A DNA stretch of 64,000 bases from an uncultured Oscillospiraceae bacterium (GTDB lineage Bacteria > Bacillota > Clostridia > Oscillospirales > Ruminococcaceae), in contig CAKSDC010000001.1 of NCBI GenBank assembly GCA_934444765.1, forward strand, positions 124,001 through 188,000, given 5' to 3'. The translations under genes were made by a program, and so were the position numbers. Within the stretch, counting starts at the first letter, position 1. Every line of letters begins with the position of its first letter. Below are positions 7,418 to 15,313 of the stretch, one piece after another. The notes under the pieces are model-generated. The model was not told where the DNA came from. It searched no databases and saw only the letters and a program-made list of their open reading frames with translations.

Positions 7418-9505
7418 TTATTGTTGGTTAGCCTCAGCTACTACTGTAGGGATTAGGTTAGTAGGTAGTTGCTCATAGCGAGTATGTTCAAAAGTGAACG
7501 AACCTAAACCTTTAGTAGTTTGACGCATATATAGAGCAAAGTCGCTCATTTCACGTTCTGGAACTTCGGCTACTATTTCGGAAGTACTGTTATCTATAGG
7601 GCTCATTTTTAAAGTTCTGCCACGACGTTTGTTAAGTTCGCCAATGATATCGCCAGTATTTTCGTTAGGAACGTATGCAGTAAGAGTTCCTACTGGTTCT
7701 AATATGGTAGCGTCGCCGTCACGCATAGCCTCTTTAAAAGCCATACCAGAAGCGGTTTTAAAAGCCATTTCGGAAGAGTCTACAGGGTGATAAGAACCGT
7801 CTACTAAGGTAGCCTTAACGTTTACTACTTCATATCCAGCAAGAGAACCCTTTTTCATAGTTTCGATTATGCCTTTTTCTACGGCTGGGAAGTAGTTTTT
7901 AGGTACTGAACCACCAAAGATATTCTCTTCAAATATTAGTGTATCAGAGATACAAGGTTCAAACTCTATCCATACGTGACCGTATTGACCATGACCGCCA
8001 CTCTGTTTTTTATACTTACCTTCTTTTTTGACCTTACGCTTGATAGTCTCTTTGTAGGCTATTTTAGGAGTAGTTAGGGTTAGTTCTAATCCGAACTTTT
8101 CCTTAATCTTAGAGACGGTAACGTCTAAGTGTTGCTCACCTAAACCACTAATTACGGTTTCGGCAGTAGCTTCATTCTTAACGCATTTAAGAGTACAGTC
8201 TTCTTCTAATATCTTTTGTAGTGCTAAAGAAATCTTTCCTTCATCGCCACGTTTAGTATGTATAGCCTTAGAATAGCATGGGATAGGGAATTCTAACTTA
8301 GGGAACGTTAATATCTTAGTAGCGTCGCATAGAGTATCTGAAGTAGTAGCGTTGATTTTGATAGCTACGCCTATATCACCAGCGTATAGACAAGGTACTT
8401 CTATCTGTTTTTTGCCGAACATCTTATATAGTTTGCCTATCTTTTCCGTTTTGGAAGTGTTAGCGTTTACACATTCGCTATTAGCCTTTAGTATGCCAGA
8501 CTTAACCTTAATATAGGAAGTCTTACCGACGAAAGCGTCTGTAACGGTTTTAAATACTATAGCAGATAGTGGAGCGTCTTCATCGTATACCACGCTTACG
8601 TCTTGATTAGAAGTATCTTTAGCTACAGGTATAGGACGTTCATTAGGAGATGGGCATAGTAGAGAGAGTTCTTTTAATAGCATATCTACACCTTCAAGGT
8701 CGTTAGAAGTGGAAGATACACATACTACAGGAGTAATAGAACCGTTATTCATGCCAACGTGTAGACCTTTTATTAGTTCATCTTGAGTAAAAGTTTCGCC
8801 TTCAAAGAACTTTTCCATAAGTTCGTCGTTAGTTTCAGCTACAGCCTCAGCCATAGCAGTGGATAGACCAGTTAGACGATAGTTCATCTTTTCGGATAGG
8901 TCGCCGTCGCCATTAGGTAGTGGAACTTCTTTAGCTATACCAGAACCGTCATACTTGTAACACTTTTGCTCTATTAAGTTTATGTAACTATCTAACTTAT
9001 TGTTTTTAATAACAGGAGCTATTATAGGACACACTTTAGCACCGAAAACAGTCTTTAGTTCAGTAAGAACCTTATAGAAACTTGCGTTATCGTCATCTAT
9101 CTTAGTGATAACAAACATAGTGGACTTATTCAGCTTAGTAGCTTTTTGGTATACTTTTTTAGTACCAGGTTTAACTCCCGATTTAGCCGAAACGGTAATA
9201 AGTACAGTACCGCCAGCGTATATACCTTCGTTAGTTTCGCCTTCAAAGTCTAACAGTCCAGGGGTATCTAAAAGATTTATAGTTTTGCCGTCGTATTCAA
9301 AAGTAGCCAACGATGTATCGATAGAAGCCTTTCTTTTAACCTCTTCGTTGCTATAGTCCATTACTGTGTTGCCGTCTACTATTTTGCCTAAAGACTGTGT
9401 AGCGTTAGCTTTAAATAGTAAGGCTTCAGCTAAAGAGGTCTTACCTGAGCCACTGTGTCCTGCCAAAGTTATGTTTTTAATTTTTTCTGCGTGTGATACG
9501 TTCAT
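7418..9505 (-). CDS. Elongation factor G-like GTPase (EF-G paralogue)
   Basis: A 695-residue translational GTPase with the EF-G domain order. G1 is AGHSGSGKTSL near residue 15, G3 is DTPGLLDF, then an EF-G domain II, an EF-G domain IV (GGHGQYGHVWIEFEP) and domain V (EPVGTLTAYVP...GELNKRRGR). It belongs to the accessory EF-G-like group rather than canonical fusA, because the G1 loop has SGSGKT instead of DxGKTT and it stands alone rather than in the str operon. Its G4 motif reads TKID where NKxD is expected, which may alter guanine recognition. ATG 9505 has AGGAGTGA upstream. Role (translocation, ribosome recycling or stress) cannot be assigned. Confidence 0.88.
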   Translation of the reverse strand: MNVSHAEKIKNITLAGHSGSGKTSLAEALLFKANATQSLGKIVDGNTVMDYSNEEVKRKASIDTSLATFEYDGKTINLLDTPGLLDFEGETNEGIYAGGTVLITVSAKSGVKPGTKKVYQKATKLNKSTMFVITKIDDDNASFYKVLTELKTVFGAKVCPIIAPVIKNNKLDSYINLIEQKCYKYDGSGIAKEVPLPNGDGDLSEKMNYRLTGLSTAMAEAVAETNDELMEKFFEGETFTQDELIKGLHVGMNNGSITPVVCVSSTSNDLEGVDMLLKELSLLCPSPNERPIPVAKDTSNQDVSVVYDEDAPLSAIVFKTVTDAFVGKTSYIKVKSGILKANSECVNANTSKTEKIGKLYKMFGKKQIEVPCLYAGDIGVAIKINATTSDTLCDATKILTFPKLEFPIPCYSKAIHTKRGDEGKISLALQKILEEDCTLKCVKNEATAETVISGLGEQHLDVTVSKIKEKFGLELTLTTPKIAYKETIKRKVKKEGKYKKQSGGHGQYGHVWIEFEPCISDTLIFEENIFGGSVPKNYFPAVEKGIIETMKKGSLAGYEVVNVKATLVDGSYHPVDSSEMAFKTASGMAFKEAMRDGDATILEPVGTLTAYVPNENTGDIIGELNKRRGRTLKMSPIDNSTSEIVAEVPEREMSDFALYMRQTTKGLGSFTFEHTRYEQLPTNLIPTVVAEANQQ

Positions 9506-9641
9506 TTAAAATTCACTCCTATATATAATAGATTATTTAACCAAAAATTAGTTGCAATTAATATTATATATTATATTTGGATATTTTACAATTCATATAA
9601 TTAACAGTTTATTTTAGAATTTTTTGTGCATATTTCACAAT

Positions 9642-9684
9642 AAAAAGTTCGCTACAGAGTTATAATCCCTATAGCAAACTTTTT
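9642..9684 (-). terminator. Terminator of the small paralogue pair
   Basis: An 11-bp stem (AAAGTTTGCTA with TAGCGAACTTT on the minus strand, one G-U pair) is followed by TTTTTATT in the minus direction. Confidence 0.7.
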
Positions 9685-9735
9685 AGTCTTGTAAGTTTGG
9701 AGTATATTATATATTTTAGTTAAAACATATGTAAC

Positions 9736-10023
9736 TTACGCATATATACATTCTAAATAATCTTCAAGAGTTTCAAGTAAAGTTTCAGGAAAGACGTCGT
9801 TGTTGTATAGTACGTCTAATATGTTACAGGCATACTCTAAGTTACTTGTAACTGATGGACATACTACGTTAGTAATAGTATTGTTATAGGTTTTATAGAC
9901 TGCAATGTCGAATACTGTTAAAACGGTATCTTCAATAGTTTCTCTTCTTTGAGATAGGGTGTATTTCAAAGTAAAGTCTTCAACGCTTTTAGACTTTTGA
10001 GAGATATAGAAGTTGGAATACAT
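9736..10023 (-). CDS. Small hypothetical protein, DUF6514-like, paralogue of upstream gene
   Basis: A 95-residue protein with no catalytic motif that I recognise. The C-terminal half (SNLEYACNILDVLYNNDVFPETLLETLEDYLECIYA) resembles the C-terminus of the DUF6514 clostridial family and is also similar to the end of the gene immediately upstream (NLEQAILIFLTFVVNETPPETFKSIMNDFF). I chose the ATG at 10023 because GAAAGGAAC lies 9 nt before it; the open frame extends to 10089 but would overlap the upstream gene. Second gene of a two-gene unit that ends at the terminator at 9642-9684. Function unknown; the family name rests on memory of a short motif. Confidence 0.65.
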   Translation of the reverse strand: MYSNFYISQKSKSVEDFTLKYTLSQRRETIEDTVLTVFDIAVYKTYNNTITNVVCPSVTSNLEYACNILDVLYNNDVFPETLLETLEDYLECIYA

Positions 10024-10063
10024 ATAAAAAGTTCCTTTCTTAGCACTATACCTAAACATAGAG

Positions 10064-10348
10064 TTAGTATAGTATTTTAAAAAAATCATTCATTATGCTT
10101 TTAAAAGTTTCAGGAGGTGTTTCGTTTACTACAAAGGTCAAAAAGATTAATATAGCCTGTTCCAAATTTGCAGTAATGGAGTTTATACGGTCTTTTGTAT
10201 ATATATCATCTATAACTTCTATATCATATTTAGTGGATACTATCCTGTTGTTACTTAACATTAGCTGATGTTCGTAGAGGTTGTAGGTTATAATGCTGTT
10301 ATCTGGTTTTGTGATGTGCTTAGAAAGTTTTAAACTATATTTATCCAA
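10064..10348 (-). CDS. Small hypothetical protein, DUF6514-like, first of pair
   Basis: A 94-residue protein starting with TTG (10348), preceded by AAGGGAG. It has a divergent N-terminal part (probable beta-strands: SIITYNLYEHQL, KYDIEVIDDIY) and a helical C-terminal part that aligns with the next gene: NLEQA against NLEYA, and ETPPETF against DVFPETL. The pair probably arose by tandem duplication. Its promoter is at 10406-10434. No enzymatic motif or membrane segment is visible, and I cannot assign a function. Confidence 0.6.
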   Translation of the reverse strand: MDKYSLKLSKHITKPDNSIITYNLYEHQLMLSNNRIVSTKYDIEVIDDIYTKDRINSITANLEQAILIFLTFVVNETPPETFKSIMNDFFKILY

Positions 10349-10378
10349 AACATTACATCTCCCTTCGGAATGTTGTAA

Positions 10379-10434
10379 GTAACTAATCGATTAATTACAG
10401 TATATAGTATACCATAATTATCCAGTCACGTCAA
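10379..10434 (-). promoter_or_regulatory. Promoter and 5' palindrome of the small paralogue pair
   Basis: TTGACG (complement of 10429-10434) and TATACT (complement of 10406-10411) have a 17-bp spacer. A 20-bp palindrome (10379-10398, one mismatch that becomes G-U on the minus strand) starts at the predicted +1. Confidence 0.7.
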
Positions 10435-10751
10435 TAATTACAGATACTTTATATTTAACATAGTGCGATAATTTTTTTAATTATAATAAGTATAATTATT
10501 GATAATCTTAAAATATAGATAGAATATTCTTCAAATACTTTATAATATTAATTCTACTATATTTTTTGTGTGAATTTCGTTTAGCATGATATTTGGAGTA
10601 CAATACTACTATTTGACACAATATGATGATTAATGGAATGTTATGGAATATTTCAAAAGCCGTCTAAATATTTTTATCGCCTTAATATATTTTTAATATT
10701 TAAATGGTATAATAATAATAATAAATACCTATACAGAAAGGAAGTACTATC
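10435..10751. other. AT-rich intergenic region, no gene seen
   Basis: About 317 bp of very AT-rich DNA between a minus-strand promoter and the plus-strand DUF308 gene. It holds a TATAAT box at 10708-10713 for the downstream gene, without a recognisable -35 box, and the AGAAAGGAAG ribosome site. I see no coding potential. Confidence 0.5.
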
Positions 10752-11369
10752 ATGAAAGATATGAAGAACGTTAAAAGTATTAAAAATACCTATTTGGGAG
10801 TGTCTATAGTTTCGATACTATTGGGACTATTTTTAGTTATTAAACCTGAAATATCGTTGAATATTATAAGTTATATTATAGGTGGTGCTTTTGTATTCTA
10901 TGGAGTAGTTCATGTAGCCACTTATTTATTAGTAAAAAATGAGAGTTTATACCAGTATGACTTAGCTAAAGGTCTTATCACGGCAGGTATAGGAGCGTTC
11001 TTTATATTTAGACCTGAATTGATAGTATCTACACTACCCTTTGTATTAGGATTAGCTATATTAGTAAACGGTGTATTTAGTCTACAGAGTGCCATTAATA
11101 TGGTTCGTAACACTAAAGGTAAGAGTTGGATAGCAGTATTAATTCCTGCTATAGTCACTGTAGTATTAGGAATATTAATAATAGTAAATCCATTTAGTTG
11201 GGCTAAGGCTTTACTGATTATAATAGGTGCTGGTTTAATCTGGAACGGACTATCTAACCTATTAACTAATATATGTATCTCTAAAAAGATTAAAGAGTTT
11301 GAAAAGGCTACCGCTCCAATAGATACTACAATAACTGATGAAAAGATTCAAGAAACTAAAGCAGAATAG
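10752..11369 (+). CDS. DUF308 / HdeD-like membrane protein
   Basis: A 205-residue integral membrane protein with about six hydrophobic segments arranged as short repeats: YLGVSIVSILLGLFLVIKP, ISYIIGGAFVFYGVVHVA, then equivalents ending in FRPE and VNPF. This repeat is the hallmark of DUF308, the family of E. coli HdeD, which is linked to acid resistance there. No catalytic residues are expected. The C-terminal tail is charged and cytoplasmic. ATG has AGAAAGGAAG 8 nt upstream. Monocistronic, ending at a bidirectional terminator. The physiological role in Firmicutes is not known. Confidence 0.85.
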   Translation: MKDMKNVKSIKNTYLGVSIVSILLGLFLVIKPEISLNIISYIIGGAFVFYGVVHVATYLLVKNESLYQYDLAKGLITAGIGAFFIFRPELIVSTLPFVLGLAILVNGVFSLQSAINMVRNTKGKSWIAVLIPAIVTVVLGILIIVNPFSWAKALLIIIGAGLIWNGLSNLLTNICISKKIKEFEKATAPIDTTITDEKIQETKAE

Positions 11370-11384
11370 ATGATAATATATAGT

Positions 11385-11420
11385 AATACCTCTCTAAATA
11401 CTTTAGAGAGGTATTTTTTT
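11385..11420. terminator. Bidirectional terminator between DUF308 gene and gpr
   Basis: A 14-bp perfect stem (11385-11398 with 11402-11415) and a T7-T8 run on the plus strand. The A-rich left flank gives weaker T-tract support for the convergent gpr transcript. Confidence 0.85.
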
Positions 11421-11429
11421 AGATATCTG

Positions 11430-12245
11430 TTACTGTGCAAGTTGTGGATGTAAAGCCATACTAATTCCTTCCGATAGCAGTTTAGAGGAATATTCTATTA
11501 TGCTATCTATATTTTTAGGAGTTACCATTAAGTTAGGCGTGTTAGAGTTTGGTCTGTTACCTGTAATGTTTTCTACTATAGTGTGCATATCCACTACAGT
11601 GGGAACACCTATAGCTACTACAGGAACACCTATAGTCTCTTTAGAAAGTTCTTTTCTACTGTTGTTTACTCCACTACCAGGATTTATGCCAGTATCACAT
11701 ATTTGAATAGTAGTTCCTAAGCGTGAAGTTTCGGAACACGCAAAAGCGTCTATTACCAATACACAACTTGGTTTGATAGTATCCACTAAAGACTTTACTA
11801 TCTCAGAACTTTCTATACCTGTTTGACCCAGTACACCCGCCGTTATGATGCTAACTTCACGTAATGAGTTTAAGTAGTCATCTTGAATATCTTCAAACTT
11901 AAAGTGTCTGGTAGCAAGAATATTTCTTGCAGATACTACGCCTAAAGTATCAGGAGTAACGTCGTTATTGCCAAGACCTGCTATTAATACCGAACCGTTT
12001 GGAATGTAAGAGCGTAACTCTTTGGCTAACTCTTTAGCCATAGGTTCAAAATCGTCGGTAGGTTTAGAAATCTGTTCGCTTTCCAAGGTAACGTATCTAC
12101 CTACTTTTCGACCTATACGTTCGCTTGCCACTTTACTATTAATGACTACTTCGGTTATGTTGAACTTTAAGCCTCTATTGTGTTGAGTAATTCCTGAAGT
12201 GTCTTCTAACATAGATACGCTTTCTAAGGCTAAGTCTGTACGCAT
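11430..12245 (-). CDS. gpr: GPR endopeptidase (germination protease)
   Basis: Degrades small acid-soluble spore proteins during germination. It is an aspartic-type A25 protease stored in the spore as a zymogen. The 271-residue protein begins MRTDLALE, the typical mature-like GPR start, and contains VAIGVPTVVD, DAFACSETSRLGTTIQICDTGI with GSGVNN, and LIAGLGNNDVTPDTLG. The start at 12245 is chosen from this signature and an AAGAAGG site; a longer reading to 12290 has no family support. Divergent from rpsT, a common arrangement in clostridia. Presence implies that the organism, or a recent ancestor, forms endospores. Confidence 0.95.
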   Translation of the reverse strand: MRTDLALESVSMLEDTSGITQHNRGLKFNITEVVINSKVASERIGRKVGRYVTLESEQISKPTDDFEPMAKELAKELRSYIPNGSVLIAGLGNNDVTPDTLGVVSARNILATRHFKFEDIQDDYLNSLREVSIITAGVLGQTGIESSEIVKSLVDTIKPSCVLVIDAFACSETSRLGTTIQICDTGINPGSGVNNSRKELSKETIGVPVVAIGVPTVVDMHTIVENITGNRPNSNTPNLMVTPKNIDSIIEYSSKLLSEGISMALHPQLAQ

Positions 12246-12333
12246 ATATAAAAAACCTTCTTTCGTGATAGCGTTGGTTAATATGCACAAAAATCCACAT
12301 AAAATTTCGTGGGAATTTTAGTATATTTACACT

Positions 12334-12362
12334 TGCAATTATTTTAAAAAAATGTTAATATT
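12334..12362 (+). promoter_or_regulatory. Promoter of rpsT
   Basis: TTGCAA (12334-12339) and TAATAT (12357-12362) with a 17-bp spacer; predicted start near 12369, giving a leader of about 160 nt. Confidence 0.6.
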
Positions 12363-12380
12363 ATTATTAGCGTTCGATGT

Positions 12381-12486
12381 GGTATTTATACCATGGTTTT
12401 AGCTATGTGGACTGCGTCATTATCTACATAGCAATTTTTAGTCTAAAACGTGTCTAAAGATACTATGGGTATCTAATTTTAGACTA
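12381..12486 (+). promoter_or_regulatory. Structured 5' leader of rpsT with attenuator-like hairpin
   Basis: Three hairpins in a row: TGGTA/TACCA (12381-12394); GCTATGT/ACATAGC (12403-12432) followed by a T5 run, which looks like an early terminator; and a nested stem with outer arms TAGTCTAAAA/TTTTAGACTA (12439-12486) and inner arms AGATAC/GTATCT. The gene's ribosome site follows at 12513-12519. The layout suggests attenuation or autogenous control by S20, which is inference. Confidence 0.6.
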
Positions 12487-12528
12487 TATTTAAAAGTCAA
12501 ACTTAAAGTGTAAAAGGAGTTATTAATT

Positions 12529-12783
12529 ATGCCAAATATTAAATCAGCTAAGAAGAGAGTTAAAGTTAATACTACTAAGGCAACTGCTAACAAGTCCAGA
12601 AACAGCGAACTAAAGACTGCTCTAAAGAAGGCTACTATTGCTTGCCAAACTAATGCAGATAACAAGGTTGAAGTAGTTACTTATGCTATAAAGAGAGTAG
12701 ACCAAGCTTGTTCTAAGAACTTAATGCACGCTAACAAGGCTTCCAGAAAGAAGTCTCAACTAATGAAGATGTTAAACGCTTAA
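12529..12783 (+). CDS. rpsT: 30S ribosomal protein S20
   Basis: An 84-residue, very basic, all-helical protein that binds the 16S rRNA 5' domain. MPNIKSAKKRVKVNTT at the N-terminus and the C-terminal NLMHANKASRKKSQLMK match S20, where IHKNKAARKKSRL is usual. An AAAAGGAG ribosome site precedes the ATG by 8-9 nt. Monocistronic, with a long structured leader upstream and a strong terminator downstream. The codons are GC-richer and more optimal than those of its neighbours, as expected for a highly expressed gene. Confidence 0.97.
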   Translation: MPNIKSAKKRVKVNTTKATANKSRNSELKTALKKATIACQTNADNKVEVVTYAIKRVDQACSKNLMHANKASRKKSQLMKMLNA

Positions 12784-12812
12784 TAGCAAGTGTACGTTAT
12801 ATAAATATAGTT

Positions 12813-12844
12813 AGACGGAATAGTATTTTCCGTCTATTTTTTTT
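12813..12844 (+). terminator. Terminator of rpsT
   Basis: 8-bp stem AGACGGAA/TTCCGTCT with a 7-nt loop, followed by ATTTTTTTT. Confidence 0.9.
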
Positions 12845-12901
12845 AGGAGGTTACTTTATAACATATCAAATGCTACTTAAATATTATTGGGGGTTGTTCT
12901 G

Positions 12902-12991
12902 TTGAAGCAGTTTCAGTTTGAATACAAAAATCATGAGCAGTTTAAAAAAGAGTTAGTGAACTACCCTCGCCTACGCTTCGCTGGTATTTAA
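12902..12991 (+). pseudogene. Possible remnant of a gene N-terminus (29 codons)
   Basis: A TTG-started frame of 29 codons, KQFQFEYKNHEQFKKEL then NYPRLRFAGI and a stop. Its first half looks like the N-terminus of signalling proteins common in Ruminococcus (GGDEF/FIST type), but nothing of a domain follows. The tail is locally GC-richer than its surroundings. It lies between two terminators, so it could be a decayed gene, a tiny peptide gene, or chance. The GGGGG upstream is a poor ribosome site. Confidence 0.25.
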
Positions 12992-13008
12992 TATAATATA
13001 GTATTTTA

Positions 13009-13039
13009 GAATGGATAATAACTATCCATTCTATTTTTT
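13009..13039 (+). terminator. Terminator upstream of lepA
   Basis: 9-bp stem GAATGGATA/TATCCATTC around a 5-nt loop, followed by TATTTTTT. Confidence 0.85.
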
Positions 13040-13128
13040 GTTTACACGGTTAGTTTTTTGTGATATAATATATAATACTATTAGTCGTGTGACTAACACA
13101 TAACTAAACATATATGGAGGTTAAAAAT

Positions 13129-14931
13129 TTGTCTACTGAAAATATTAGAAACTTTTGCATAATAGCACATATCGACCACGGTAAATCCACCTTGGCAGAT
13201 AGAATATTAGAAAAGACTAAAACTGTTGCTCAAAGAGATATGCAAGAGCAACTTCTTGATGATATGGACATAGAAAGAGAAAGAGGTATTACTATTAAGG
13301 CTCGTGCCGTTAGATTGATATACACTGCTAAAGACGGTAAAGAGTATGTATTCAACCTAATAGATACCCCTGGACACGTTGACTTTAACTACGAAGTTTC
13401 ACGTTCTTTAGTAGCTTGTGAGGGTGCTATATTAGTAGTAGACGCTTCACAAGGTATTGAGGCTCAAACGTTGGCTAATACCTACTTAGCAGTGGAAAAC
13501 GATTTGGAAGTGCTACCAGTAGTAAACAAGATAGACTTACCTTCAGCACAACCTGAAGTGGTATGTAAGGAGATAGAAGACATTATAGGCATTCCAGCTA
13601 TGGATGCTCCAAGAATATCCGCTAAGACTGGCTTAAACGTGGAAGAAGTATTGGAAAGAATAGTTACCGATATTCCAGCACCTAAAGGCGATAACGACGC
13701 ACCTCTACAAGCGTTGATATTCGATAGCTACTATGACAGTTACAAAGGTGTAATAATCTACGTTAGAATTAAACAGGGTAACGTTAAGGTTGGCGATACT
13801 ATTAGACTTATGTCTACAGGTTCGGAATTTACCGTAGTAGAGGCTGGTTATATGACTACTAATCAGCATATAAACGTTGGCAAGCTATCGGTAGGTGAAG
13901 TAGGATATATTTCAGCATCTATTAAGAGTATAGGTGATACTCGTGTAGGTGATACCGTAACCAATGCAGATAATCCTTGTACTGAGGCTTTATCAGGTTA
14001 TAGAAAAGTAAATCCTATGGTATATTCGGGTATATATCCAGCCGATAGTACTAAATACGGCGATTTAAGAGACGCTCTTGAAAAGCTACAACTGAACGAT
14101 GCTTCTCTATCTTTTGAACCAGAAACTTCTATAGCACTCGGTTTTGGTTTCCGTTGTGGATTTTTAGGCTTGCTACACATGGAAATAATTCAAGAACGTT
14201 TGGAACGTGAGTATAATTTAGACTTAGTTACTACTGCACCGTCGGTAGTGTTCAAAGTAAACCTAACCAATGGCGACGAAGTATATATAGACAATCCTAC
14301 TAACTATCCAGACCCTGCATTAATCAGTAGTGCAGAAGAACCTATGGTTAAGGCAAGTATATTAGTACCTTCGGAGTACGTAGGAAATATAATGGACCTA
14401 TGTCAAGATAGACGTGGAACGTTCAAAAACATGACCTACTTAGACGAAACTCGTGTTGAGATGCACTATGAACTTCCACTATGTGAAATAGTATACGACT
14501 TCTTTGACGCTTTAAAATCCCGTACTAAAGGATACGCCTCTTTTGACTACGAAATGATAGGTTATGCACCTTCTAAGTTAGTAAAGTTAGACGTTCTACT
14601 AAATGGCGAAATAGTAGACGCACTATCTTTTATAGTTCATGTAGATAAGGCATATCCACGTGCAAGAAAGCTCGTAGAAAAACTAAAGGAAAACATTCCA
14701 AGACAGCTATTTGAAATACCAGTTCAAGCCTCTATAGGTGGTAAGGTAATAGCAAGAGAAACTATCAAAGCTATGCGTAAAGACGTATTAGCTAAGTGTT
14801 ACGGTGGCGACATAACCCGTAAAAAGAAACTTCTTGAAAAACAAAAAGAAGGTAAAAAGCGTATGCGTCAATTAGGTACTGTAGAAGTACCTCAAGAAGC
14901 GTTTATGTCCGTTCTAAAACTTGATGAGTAA
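13129..14931 (+). CDS. lepA: Elongation factor 4 (back-translocase GTPase)
   Basis: Ribosome-associated GTPase that acts on stalled or mis-translocated ribosomes. 600 residues, normal length. G1 AHIDHGKSTL, G2 RERGITI, G3 DTPGHVDF, G4 NKIDLP, and the LepA-specific C-terminus (GGKVIARETIKAMRKDVLAKCYGGDITRKKKLLEKQKEGKKRM described in parts: GGKVIARE, CYGGD, KKLLEKQ). I place the start at TTG 13129, because GGAGG at 13116-13120 is the ribosome site and overlaps the alternative ATG at 13114. First gene of a lepA - zinc-ribbon protein - hemW operon. Confidence 0.96.
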   Translation: MSTENIRNFCIIAHIDHGKSTLADRILEKTKTVAQRDMQEQLLDDMDIERERGITIKARAVRLIYTAKDGKEYVFNLIDTPGHVDFNYEVSRSLVACEGAILVVDASQGIEAQTLANTYLAVENDLEVLPVVNKIDLPSAQPEVVCKEIEDIIGIPAMDAPRISAKTGLNVEEVLERIVTDIPAPKGDNDAPLQALIFDSYYDSYKGVIIYVRIKQGNVKVGDTIRLMSTGSEFTVVEAGYMTTNQHINVGKLSVGEVGYISASIKSIGDTRVGDTVTNADNPCTEALSGYRKVNPMVYSGIYPADSTKYGDLRDALEKLQLNDASLSFEPETSIALGFGFRCGFLGLLHMEIIQERLEREYNLDLVTTAPSVVFKVNLTNGDEVYIDNPTNYPDPALISSAEEPMVKASILVPSEYVGNIMDLCQDRRGTFKNMTYLDETRVEMHYELPLCEIVYDFFDALKSRTKGYASFDYEMIGYAPSKLVKLDVLLNGEIVDALSFIVHVDKAYPRARKLVEKLKENIPRQLFEIPVQASIGGKVIARETIKAMRKDVLAKCYGGDITRKKKLLEKQKEGKKRMRQLGTVEVPQEAFMSVLKLDE

Positions 14932-14968
14932 CTATAATAGTTTGAACTTAATAGAAAGGGAGATATAT

Positions 14969-15313
14969 ATGTTAATGTATGAGTGTCCACACTGTCACAA
15001 AAAGACCATATCTATATTTCAAAAAATGGTCACTGGTGGTATGAGTTCCAAAGGTACTAAGTGCAAAAACTGTGGTAGAAGAATAGTAAACGGTAAGATT
15101 AGTCTTGTAGTACACAGTGTACTATATCTAATAGCTTTTGTGTATATGGCATTAATTCTAATTACCGAAATGAACCAAAATGCTGGGCATAATAACTATC
15201 CTTTTATAGTGGGTATGTGGATAGTAGTACTATTAGTAAGTAATATAATAGATGGATTTACTCCCGACGTGGAAAAGTGTATCCGAAACGATATCGAAAA
15301 GCCTAAAAAATGA
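14969..15313 (+). CDS. Zinc-ribbon membrane protein, unknown function
   Basis: A 114-residue protein with an N-terminal zinc ribbon (YECPHCHKKTI and CKNCGRRI, four Cys plus a His) and two hydrophobic segments (LVVHSVLYLIAFVYMALILI and YPFIVGMWIVVLLVSNII). I do not recognise a named family. ATG 14969 is preferred because AAAGGGAG precedes it; the open frame extends back into lepA. Its last codons overlap the hemW start by 4 nt (ATGA), so it is translationally coupled within the lepA-hemW operon. Confidence 0.75.
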   Translation: MLMYECPHCHKKTISIFQKMVTGGMSSKGTKCKNCGRRIVNGKISLVVHSVLYLIAFVYMALILITEMNQNAGHNNYPFIVGMWIVVLLVSNIIDGFTPDVEKCIRNDIEKPKK

